From Bacteroidales bacterium UBA2198 (GTDB lineage Bacteria; Bacteroidota; Bacteroidia; Bacteroidales; VadinHA17): a stretch of DNA of 5,513 nucleotides. The translations under genes and the position numbers were made by a program. Location: NCBI GenBank assembly GCA_002328625.1, contig DCVC01000039.1, forward strand, positions 1 to 5,513, given 5' to 3'. The notes below the pieces were generated by a model, which saw only the letters and a list, made by a program, of their open reading frames with translations, ran no database searches and was not told the origin of the DNA. Of this stretch, positions 1 to 5,513 are shown piece by piece (within the stretch, counting starts at the first letter, position 1; each line of letters opens with the position of its first letter).

Positions 1-19
1 GCTGAAAGCCCGAAATTAG

Positions 20-2086
20 ATGAGAATCCGCATATTATTTGTATCATTTGTCCTATTGTTGCATTTAACAGATTGTTATGCATATAGCAGAACTCCAACT
101 GCTGGGAAAGGTGTTATTGATCTCAGGGAAATACCAGATAAGGAAAGGTTTGTTATTAAGCTCAACGGGGAATGGGAGTTCTATTGGAATAAAATGCTTC
201 GTCCTCACGATTTTTCAGGTCGCTCCGACCCGAAACCCGATCTTTATGGGAAAGTGCCATCATACTGGACCGATTATTCCGGAACAAATATTAAAACTGA
301 AGGGGTTGGATTCGCCACTTACAGGCTGACAGTTATACTTCCTTCAGGATTCAGAAAATCGTTAGGATTTGACCTGCCTGTTTTTGATTCTTCCTACGAT
401 ATATATGTAAACGGGATATACCTGGGAGGAAACGGTATACCTGGAAGCACAGAAATAGCAACTGAAGCCGGTTATAAGAGAAATTTCTTCAGATTCGATC
501 CCGAATCAGACTCTTTGTCGATCATTATCAACGTATCGAATTTTGAACACCGCCGCGGTGGTTTCTGGCTTCCCATGAAAACAGGAACTTTCAATGAAGT
601 CCAGAAGCAACTGGCTTCGTCATGGGCAGAGCAATGGGCAACCATAAGTTTACTTATGGGTTTTTCATTGTTTTTTCTGTTTTTCTTCATCCTCTATCCT
701 AAGGAACAGCTTATGGGATTTTTCAGTCTTGCGACCATAGGCCTTGCATTAAGACCTTTCTTTACATCACATTTTCTCATTCATAACATTGTTCAAATTG
801 ACTGGATCTGGATTGTAAGGTTTGAGTACATCGGATTATTCATAGTTATGACAGGCTGGTACTGGTTTGCAGCTAAATTGTATCCTTCAGAGTATTTTAA
901 AATAATCACCGTTATTCTTACCGTATTTTATGTTCCGGGAATAATATTGACTCTGTTCCTTCCGGTCAGGATCTTCAGTTATGCAACATTAGTCTTTTAT
1001 CCATCCATCCTCATTCTTCTTGGTTATGTACTTTTTCAGAGCCTCAGGGGTATTATCAATAGAAAGCTCATTGATTTTGTTTACTTCTTAACTTTTCTCC
1101 TGCTTCTCTTTGGGGCATATCACGACATAATGGTTTCACTTGGGAAGTCAGACAGCTCGGCAGGTTATATCCTCTCATTTACAGTGGTCCTGTTTGTATT
1201 TGTTCAGGCTGCCCTTCTCCTGTATAAGTGGGTAAGGGCTTATTCGGAAAAAGAAAAACTGCACGGGCAGCTTGAATTTATGAACCGTAACCTTGAAGTG
1301 CTGGTAAATACAAGAACGATTGAAATTCAAACGCGTCAGGAAGAAATTGAAAAACAGAGTTCAAAAATTGCCATGCAAAACAAACAATTATCAGAAACAC
1401 TTCAACTCAAAAACAAGATATTCTCAGTTATATCTCATGATCTCAGAAGCCCCGTGGTGAATATCCTTTATATGCTGAACCTGCTGAAAGAAGAAGAGTA
1501 TAAGGATAAGTATGACACATTTGCCAACGCCAGTATCCAGTATGCTCAACAGGTAATAAGTCTTCTGGAAAATATGCTTGTATGGGGAAGAGGTCAGGAG
1601 GATAAAATAAAATTTTCTCCCGCAAAGCGTGACTTCTCAGATATCATATTGACCAACCTTAGCATCTTCAAGGAAACGGCAGATAAAAAGAGTATATCAA
1701 TTAATTTTACGCAGGTTGGAAACTCGGTGGCTTTTTTTGATAAGGATCTGCTGGATATCATAATAAGAAACCTCCTGTCGAATGCAGTGAAATATACACC
1801 AAGGGGAGGACGGATAAGTATTTTACTAAAAGACAGAACATCAACCGGCGAAGGAACATTACTTAAAATTTGTGACAATGGGGTAGGTATCCCTGAAATT
1901 AAACAAAAATATCTGTTTACATCAGATGAAATCTCTAGTACACCCGGTACGGAAAACGAAAAGGGTACAGGATTTGGTCTCAAACTTTGTTCTGAGCTTG
2001 TTAAGATCCATAACGGAACTATAGCTGTGGAAAGCAAAGAAGGTGAAGGAACCTGTTTTACAATAATCTTGCCCGAGCTGAAATAG
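20..2086 (+). CDS. 7TM-type (7TMR-DISM-like) membrane sensor histidine kinase
   Basis: This is an inner-membrane sensor kinase that should autophosphorylate a histidine in response to an extracytoplasmic ligand; the ligand is unknown. A signal sequence (about residues 1-21, likely cleavage after CYA) precedes an extracytoplasmic jelly-roll, galactose-binding-like domain (about 40-195), with GEWEFYW near 50, ATYRLTV near 99 and SNFEHRRGGFW near 173. About seven hydrophobic segments follow (about 204-402), then a charged coiled coil (about 408-465). The kinase core has the H-box ISHDLRSP (His473), the N-box NLLSNAVKYTP (584-594), the G1 box DNGVGIP (Asp619) and the G2 box GTGFGLKL (649-656), so it appears catalytically complete. 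There is no receiver domain, and no response regulator lies in the window. An in-frame TAG at 17-19 directly abuts the ATG, so this is the earliest possible start. A partner regulator could be encoded upstream, outside the window. The family call is firm; the signal sensed is not known. Confidence 0.93.
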   Translation: MRIRILFVSFVLLLHLTDCYAYSRTPTAGKGVIDLREIPDKERFVIKLNGEWEFYWNKMLRPHDFSGRSDPKPDLYGKVPSYWTDYSGTNIKTEGVGFATYRLTVILPSGFRKSLGFDLPVFDSSYDIYVNGIYLGGNGIPGSTEIATEAGYKRNFFRFDPESDSLSIIINVSNFEHRRGGFWLPMKTGTFNEVQKQLASSWAEQWATISLLMGFSLFFLFFFILYPKEQLMGFFSLATIGLALRPFFTSHFLIHNIVQIDWIWIVRFEYIGLFIVMTGWYWFAAKLYPSEYFKIITVILTVFYVPGIILTLFLPVRIFSYATLVFYPSILILLGYVLFQSLRGIINRKLIDFVYFLTFLLLLFGAYHDIMVSLGKSDSSAGYILSFTVVLFVFVQAALLLYKWVRAYSEKEKLHGQLEFMNRNLEVLVNTRTIEIQTRQEEIEKQSSKIAMQNKQLSETLQLKNKIFSVISHDLRSPVVNILYMLNLLKEEEYKDKYDTFANASIQYAQQVISLLENMLVWGRGQEDKIKFSPAKRDFSDIILTNLSIFKETADKKSISINFTQVGNSVAFFDKDLLDIIIRNLLSNAVKYTPRGGRISILLKDRTSTGEGTLLKICDNGVGIPEIKQKYLFTSDEISSTPGTENEKGTGFGLKLCSELVKIHNGTIAVESKEGEGTCFTIILPELK

Positions 2087-2089
2087 CGT

Positions 2090-2755
2090 TTAAAAGAATC
2101 TTGCAAGCTTTTGTTTATCAAGTATTTTAATGTTTTTGCCTTTAGCCTCAATCACACCCATCCCTTCCAGTTCATGGAGTGCCCTGGCAATTGAAGGCCG
2201 GGTAACACCAAAAAACTCCGCAAGTTCATTCTGGGTTTTATCAAGTGTAAAAGAAACTATCTCTTTACCCGTTTTCTGCAGAAGATAATGAGCAAGTTTA
2301 CTCCTGATGGTTTTAAAATTCAGGAATTTGATCTTTTCAGAAAGAAACTGGGTACGGTCAGAGATCATGTTAAGATAATTAACCAGTATTTTGTCCCATT
2401 TCATCAGCACCTTAAGGAAAACACTCTTATCAATTATCATTATGTCAGTTTGCACAACAGAAATTACATTAACCGGAAACCATGCTTTGTTCCCGAATAT
2501 AAATGCCGGAGCCAGAGCTCCGGGAGCTGGAATATCTTCAATCTTTATTATCTTCCCTTCAGAATCGATCATCTCACCTTTGACTATTCCACTGATCACT
2601 ATTATTAATGAATTAACTGGTTCTCCACTTTGAGCGATCATACTTCCGGCTCTGAATTTTCTTATGCGGTGAGGAGTCTCTGACAACAGCATTTTAATCT
2701 TATCTTCTGTCAATCCCTGAAACAAGGGTGACCTCGAAAGAATTGAATAACACAT
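2090..2755 (-). CDS. Crp/Fnr-family transcriptional regulator, HcpR-like
   Basis: This is a one-component DNA-binding regulator of 221 residues, normal for the family. It has an N-terminal cyclic-nucleotide-binding-like beta-roll (about 8-110), a long dimerisation helix (about 111-140) and a C-terminal winged HTH (about 150-221) with TQNELAEFFGVTRPSIARAL at 174-193. In the recognition helix, Arg186 and Arg191 align with the two DNA-contacting arginines of CRP, but the usual Glu is replaced by Pro187. The only cysteine is Cys2, so it cannot carry an FNR-type Fe-S cluster. The Gly-Glu...Arg cAMP-binding signature is not visible around residues 78-100, so cAMP is an unlikely effector. HcpR proteins are reported to sense nitric oxide through heme; that this protein does the same is inference. 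It is divergent from the peptidase gene and convergent with the kinase. The likely target is the palindrome upstream of the ferredoxin-like gene. It could instead be another Bacteroidota Crp/Fnr subgroup. Confidence 0.9.
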   Translation of the reverse strand: MCYSILSRSPLFQGLTEDKIKMLLSETPHRIRKFRAGSMIAQSGEPVNSLIIVISGIVKGEMIDSEGKIIKIEDIPAPGALAPAFIFGNKAWFPVNVISVVQTDIMIIDKSVFLKVLMKWDKILVNYLNMISDRTQFLSEKIKFLNFKTIRSKLAHYLLQKTGKEIVSFTLDKTQNELAEFFGVTRPSIARALHELEGMGVIEAKGKNIKILDKQKLARFF

Positions 2756-2768
2756 AGGCTTTTTTATG

Positions 2769-2776
2769 CAAAAATA
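2769..2776 (-). promoter_or_regulatory. Predicted -7 element of the Crp/Fnr gene promoter
   Basis: On the minus strand this reads TATTTTTG, a full match to the Bacteroidota -7 consensus TAnnTTTG. It would place the transcription start about 8-10 nt before the ATG, giving a very short leader. No TTG -33 element is visible 19-21 bp upstream. The short AT-rich setting makes a chance match possible. Confidence 0.4.
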
Positions 2777-2823
2777 GTTTTAATCTTATTTTCTGTTATT
2801 TTTATGACCTCATTTAAAAAAAA

Positions 2824-4326
2824 ATGAAAAGAATAATCCTCATATTTCTGGCTGCTGCATTCCTGATATCCACAGACCTTTTCCTACAGGATGACTTTGA
2901 AAGCAGATTGTTAAAACATTTTCACACAATTTCGAGTGAAGAGATGATGACCTGGGTTGAGAAACTCTGTTCTCCGGAATTTGAGGGCAGACTTACCGGT
3001 ACTCCGGGTTTTCTTGCCAGTGCGGAATGGGTTGCAGGCAAATTAAGGGAATGGGGCATTAAACCGGCCGCTGAAGATGGAAGCTATTTCCAGTGGTTCG
3101 ATTCTCCATATACAGTTGTTAATGATATAGGCAGCCTTACTCTAAGAATACGTCAATCAGATGGTTCGATAATAAGCAAGGATTATGTCTATCCTGAAGA
3201 TTTTTATCCGGGCATGAATTCAGGAAACGGTGAAATAACAGCAGAGGTGGTATATGCCGGATATGGCGTTACTGCTCCGGAACTTAATTATGACGATTAC
3301 AGGGGAATCGATGTAAAAGGGAAAATTGTGCTGGTAAACAGGGATGTCCCCTATACTGATCCAAGTAATCCCGAATATAAGAAGTGGATAGCATATTGCT
3401 ATCATCAATATAAGCTGGAAAACGCAGTTAAGCATGGTGCATCCGGATTCCTTTATATTGATGGGGCAAGCGCAAATCCAAATATCTCTTATGACCCTTC
3501 CATAATAGTCTGCGGAATCGGACAACAACCTCTTGCTGATATATTTGCCGGTCTTAAAACATCAAATTCAGAGCTTACCGACAGGATGAAAAAGACCATG
3601 AAGCCTGCTTCTTTCAACACCGGAAAGGTTGTCACCATAAAAGCCAACACAACACGGCATCCTGAAGGAAAAGGATGCAATGTTATAGGGATGATCGAAG
3701 GAACTGATCCCGTACTGAAAAAAGAGGTGATTATTATAGGCGCTCATCTTGATGCAGTAGGAAAGGCAGGGAAAATTGTTAATGGCGCTCTCGACAACGC
3801 AAGCGGAGTTGTCGATATAATGGGCGCAGCAAAAGCCATGGCTTTATCCGGAATTGAATTGAAAAGATCTGTTATGTTCCTTTTGCTCGGTGGTGAGGAA
3901 AACGGACTTTTAGGAAGCAAATTATACACTCAACAGCCAATATTTCCAAAAGAACAAACAATAACTTATATAAATCTTGACATGGTTGGAAATGGCACTG
4001 GTCTGGCAGTTAACGCTTCAGGTCCGGCTAAAAACCTGTTATCCTATTTTGAAGATGCAAATACTAAATATATCCATCGCCCTTTACGTACTACAGCACA
4101 GTCCTCAGGGGAATTTTATGGTCGCCCCAGGAGTGACGGCATTATTTTCAATCTGGCCGGGTACAGAACAATGTCAATTGGAACAACTGGTGCTTACAAG
4201 AAAGTATTCTATCACCTTCCCGGTGATGATCCGGATGCCTTAACCATTGAAATAATGGAAGATGTGGCAAAAATGATTTATGTCGCACTGACGAATATGG
4301 CAAATGACGCTTCATTGAGGTTTTAA
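2824..4326 (+). CDS. Secreted M28-family zinc metallopeptidase with PA domain
   Basis: This is a probable two-zinc exopeptidase acting outside the cytoplasm. The 500-residue protein has a hydrophobic N-terminal signal (about 1-20) without a lipobox or an obvious cleavage site. A PA (protease-associated) domain spans about 137-260 and is inserted ahead of the catalytic core, as in many M28 enzymes. The metal and catalytic residues are all recognisable: GAHLDAVG (His308), NGALDNASG (Asp324, bridging), GGEENGLLGS (catalytic Glu358, ligand Glu359), INLDMVG (Asp386) and FYHLPGDDPD (His464). The active site therefore looks intact. Substrate preference (aminopeptidase, dipeptidase or carboxypeptidase) cannot be told from the sequence. 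The start codon follows a run of A residues, typical of Bacteroidota initiation regions. The gene lies between the Crp/Fnr gene and the ferredoxin-like gene; a link to redox or nitrogen-oxide stress is not evident. Confidence 0.93.
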   Translation: MKRIILIFLAAAFLISTDLFLQDDFESRLLKHFHTISSEEMMTWVEKLCSPEFEGRLTGTPGFLASAEWVAGKLREWGIKPAAEDGSYFQWFDSPYTVVNDIGSLTLRIRQSDGSIISKDYVYPEDFYPGMNSGNGEITAEVVYAGYGVTAPELNYDDYRGIDVKGKIVLVNRDVPYTDPSNPEYKKWIAYCYHQYKLENAVKHGASGFLYIDGASANPNISYDPSIIVCGIGQQPLADIFAGLKTSNSELTDRMKKTMKPASFNTGKVVTIKANTTRHPEGKGCNVIGMIEGTDPVLKKEVIIIGAHLDAVGKAGKIVNGALDNASGVVDIMGAAKAMALSGIELKRSVMFLLLGGEENGLLGSKLYTQQPIFPKEQTITYINLDMVGNGTGLAVNASGPAKNLLSYFEDANTKYIHRPLRTTAQSSGEFYGRPRSDGIIFNLAGYRTMSIGTTGAYKKVFYHLPGDDPDALTIEIMEDVAKMIYVALTNMANDASLRF

Positions 4327-4336
4327 AAAAGAACAA

Positions 4337-4356
4337 ATTGTAACAATTGTTACAAT
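4337..4356. promoter_or_regulatory. Perfect 20-bp palindromic Crp/Fnr-type operator
   Basis: The sequence attgtaacaattgttacaat is identical to its own reverse complement over all 20 bases. Its core GTAAC-N4-GTTAC has the half-site spacing of Crp/Fnr-family boxes such as TTGAT-N4-ATCAA. It resembles, from memory, the motif proposed for HcpR-type regulators in some anaerobes. Its centre (between 4346 and 4347) is about 40.5-41.5 bp upstream of the start predicted from the -7 element at 4376-4383, the classical class II activator position. The probable binder is the Crp/Fnr protein encoded at 2090-2755. It lies 10 bp after the peptidase stop codon but lacks a following T-run, so a terminator role is less likely. 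Confidence 0.8.
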
Positions 4357-4375
4357 CCTGATCATATCCGATACC

Positions 4376-4383
4376 TATTTTTG
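4376..4383 (+). promoter_or_regulatory. Predicted -7 element of the ferredoxin-like gene promoter
   Basis: TATTTTTG matches the Bacteroidota -7 consensus TAnnTTTG exactly. The start of transcription would be near 4387-4388, giving a leader of about 22 nt. No TTG -33 element lies 19-21 bp upstream; that space is occupied by the right edge of the palindromic operator. This fits a promoter that depends on a bound activator. Confidence 0.6.
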
Positions 4384-4409
4384 TTCCGGAAAACTAAATT
4401 TATACCGAT

Positions 4410-5315
4410 ATGGAAAGGGATATACTAAAGATTGATGAGGAATTGTGCAATGGTTGCGGTCTGTGTGTTCCAAACTGTCATGAAGGAGCTTTACAGGTAA
4501 TCGATGGTAAAGTGAGACTGATAAGTGAACTCCTTTGTGATGGACTGGGAGCATGCATCGGATATTGTCCTGAGGGAGCCATAACTATTGAAAAAAGGGA
4601 GGCTGAACCTTACAATGAAGTCCGAGTGATGGAACAAATGAAAAGCAGGGGTAGAAACACAATAATTGCACATCTGAAACATTTGAAAGATCATGGTGAA
4701 ACTGTTTACCTGAAGGAAGGTGTACAATATTTAAAACTTAACCGGAAAGATTTAGACTTTAATCTTGATGATGTGCTGAGTGAAGTTCACAATCATGGAA
4801 AACAGGACGAACATTTAACTACATCTGAGAATCAAAATCATCACCATGTCCATAACGGTGGAGGTTGTCCCGGATCGAGGGAGAGGGTAATTGAAAGAAC
4901 ATATGTTGGTTCTCACATGCAGGAGAAAGGTCAATCTGAGCTTCGTCAGTGGCCCGTACAAATGCATCTGATCAATCCGAACGCATCTTATTTTAAGGGA
5001 GCGGATCTGTTGCTTGCAGCTGATTGTGTGGCTTACACTGCCGGTGGTTTTCACGGGAGATTCCTGAAAGGTAAATCACTCGCAATTGCATGTCCGAAAC
5101 TCGATCATAATACTGAAATCTATGTGGAAAAAATTAAAGCCCTGATCGAAACAGCAAAAATAAACACAATAACAGTAATGCTTATGGAAGTTCCATGCTG
5201 TACCGGCCTGTTACAGATGGTAAAAGCGGCTTCATCAAAAGCAGAAAGGAAAGTACCTGTAAAGCTTATTATTATCAGCATATCAGGTGAGGTTCTGAAA
5301 GAGGAATGGGTTTAG
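4410..5315 (+). CDS. Ferredoxin-like 4Fe-4S dicluster protein (FrdX-like), Hcp-associated type
   Basis: This is a cytoplasmic iron-sulfur protein and likely electron carrier, with no signal peptide or membrane segment. Residues 1-65 form a bacterial dicluster ferredoxin fold. Motif 1 is complete (Cys13, 16, 19, 23). Motif 2 has Cys43, Cys49 and Cys53 before Pro, but Leu46 replaces the second cysteine, so cluster II may be 3Fe-4S, atypical or absent. Residues 127-148 form a His-rich linker (His127, 129, 135, 144-146, 148). The C-terminal domain (about 150-301) has Cys153 in GGCPGSR, Cys206, Cys228 in ACPKLDH and adjacent Cys263-Cys264 in VPCCTGL, possible ligands for another metal site. I recognise the overall architecture as the ferredoxin-like partner often found with hcp and a Crp/Fnr regulator, called frdX in comparative work; that name rests on memory. 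The operator and -7 element upstream suggest stress-induced expression. The exact reaction is unknown. Confidence 0.88.
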   Translation: MERDILKIDEELCNGCGLCVPNCHEGALQVIDGKVRLISELLCDGLGACIGYCPEGAITIEKREAEPYNEVRVMEQMKSRGRNTIIAHLKHLKDHGETVYLKEGVQYLKLNRKDLDFNLDDVLSEVHNHGKQDEHLTTSENQNHHHVHNGGGCPGSRERVIERTYVGSHMQEKGQSELRQWPVQMHLINPNASYFKGADLLLAADCVAYTAGGFHGRFLKGKSLAIACPKLDHNTEIYVEKIKALIETAKINTITVMLMEVPCCTGLLQMVKAASSKAERKVPVKLIIISISGEVLKEEWV

Positions 5316-5327
5316 AGGCAATTTTTA

Positions 5328-5352
5328 AGAGACACCCAAACTGGGCGTTTCT
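5328..5352 (+). terminator. Hairpin after the ferredoxin-like gene, possible terminator
   Basis: Thirteen bases after the stop codon there is a stem-loop: AGAGAC pairs with GTTTCT (one G-T wobble), then an A/C mismatch, then CCCA pairs with TGGG around an AAC loop. No T-run follows it directly, so it is not a canonical intrinsic terminator. It may instead protect the 3' end of the transcript. Confidence 0.4.
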
Positions 5353-5367
5353 GCACGGCATTTAATA

Positions 5368-5383
5368 TATGATATAAATCATA
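5368..5383. promoter_or_regulatory. FNR-box-like inverted repeat upstream of the next gene
   Basis: TATGAT-ATAA-ATCATA has 6-bp arms around a 4-bp spacer, and its core TGAT-N4-ATCA matches the core of the classical FNR/DNR box (TTGAT-N4-ATCAA). Its centre is about 58-62 bp upstream of the start predicted from the promoter at 5400-5429, near the usual class I activator position. The half-site differs from the GTAAC type at 4337-4356, so a different Crp/Fnr protein may bind. The surroundings are AT-rich, so chance occurrence is possible. Confidence 0.4.
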
Positions 5384-5399
5384 AAAGCCTCATCTGAAA

Positions 5400-5429
5400 T
5401 TGAATCCTGAAAAAAAAGATTTATATTTG
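5400..5429 (+). promoter_or_regulatory. Bacteroidota-type promoter of the downstream partial gene
   Basis: TTG at 5400-5402 (within ATTG, against the consensus TTTG) is followed after exactly 19 bp by TATATTTG at 5422-5429, a full match to TAnnTTTG. The predicted start is about 5433-5437, leaving a leader of roughly 45 nt before the ATG at 5481. Both elements and their spacing fit, making this the best complete promoter in the window. Confidence 0.6.
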
Positions 5430-5480
5430 GGCCGTTTCCGGTAAAATTAAAGGGTTAATCTTTAAGTTAAATAACAGGGC

Positions 5481-5513
5481 ATGGCAAAAAGATCTGAACG
5501 AATTGCATCTGCG
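5481..5513 (+). CDS. Start of a downstream gene, product unknown (partial)
   Basis: An ATG opens 11 uninterrupted codons, MAKRSERIASA, that run off the window end. It follows a good promoter and a leader of plausible length on the same strand as the ferredoxin-like gene. The basic, hydrophilic N-terminus indicates a cytoplasmic protein rather than a secreted one. It does not resemble the Cys-rich N-terminus of an Hcp protein. No function can be assigned from 11 residues, and the gene call itself rests on context. Confidence 0.45.
   Translation, partial: MAKRSERIASA

Noticed and set aside
1..19. Codons at 2-19 end in TAG directly before the kinase ATG and could be the tail of an upstream gene.
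   Set aside because: Six codons are too few to support a gene; the stop may simply be intergenic. It is used only to fix the kinase start.
548..560. Near-palindrome CACCGCCGCGGTG within the kinase gene.
   Set aside because: It encodes the family-conserved His-Arg-Arg-Gly-Gly stretch; coding constraint is sufficient.
1594..2151. A 185-codon open frame on the minus strand across the kinase 3' end.
   Set aside because: It overlaps the well-supported kinase domain and the Crp/Fnr gene and shows no recognisable protein features.
2516..2528. AGCTCC-G-GGAGCT inverted repeat inside the Crp/Fnr gene.
   Set aside because: It is explained by codons for an Ala-Pro-Gly-rich loop and sits well inside the coding sequence.
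2805..2812. TGACCTCA imperfect inverted repeat in the divergent intergenic region as a regulator box.
   Set aside because: The arms are only 3-4 bp with 2 bp between them, unlike a Crp/Fnr site; likely chance.
4337..4356. The palindrome read as an intrinsic terminator for the peptidase gene.
   Set aside because: The stem is AT-rich and is followed by cctgatc rather than a T-run; its symmetry and placement fit an operator better.
5447..5465. TTAAAG...CTTTAA inverted repeat in the leader of the last gene as a possible riboswitch or attenuator.
   Set aside because: A single 6-bp AT-rich stem is weak, and no conserved riboswitch core is visible.

Overview
The window looks like chromosomal DNA of a Bacteroidota bacterium, possibly an anaerobic or facultative one. 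The evidence is the AT-leaning base composition, A-rich start regions without clear Shine-Dalgarno sequences, promoter elements of the Bacteroidota type (TAnnTTTG), and the protein families: a 7TM-type sensor histidine kinase, a secreted M28 peptidase and an HcpR-like Crp/Fnr regulator. No mobile element, CRISPR array, tRNA or rRNA was seen.

Layout. A 688-residue membrane sensor histidine kinase (20-2086, +) runs tail to tail, with only 3 nt between stop codons, into a Crp/Fnr-family regulator (2090-2755, -). A 68-bp divergent intergenic region separates that regulator from a secreted M28-family zinc peptidase with a PA domain (2824-4326, +). The next gap (4327-4409) holds a perfect 20-bp palindrome with the core GTAAC-N4-GTTAC. 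It lies about 41 bp upstream of the predicted start of a transcript whose promoter has a consensus -7 element but no -33 element. That promoter serves a 301-residue ferredoxin-like protein (4410-5315, +) with an N-terminal pair of Fe-S motifs, a His-rich linker and a second Cys-containing domain. A hairpin follows the gene. Then come a TGAT-N4-ATCA (FNR-box-like) inverted repeat, a full Bacteroidota promoter, and the first 11 codons of a further gene that runs off the window.

How the parts fit. The most informative unit is the Crp/Fnr regulator plus the ferredoxin-like gene with its palindromic operator. From general knowledge, regulators of this kind (HcpR) and a ferredoxin-like partner (called frdX in comparative-genomics work) occur with hcp, the hybrid cluster protein used in nitric oxide and hydroxylamine stress. 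No hcp lies in this window, and a peptidase gene sits between the regulator and its probable target. The proposed wiring is that the regulator senses nitrosative or redox stress and activates the ferredoxin-like gene from a class II position. This is inference from motif, spacing and family. The kinase and the peptidase have no evident functional link to that unit.
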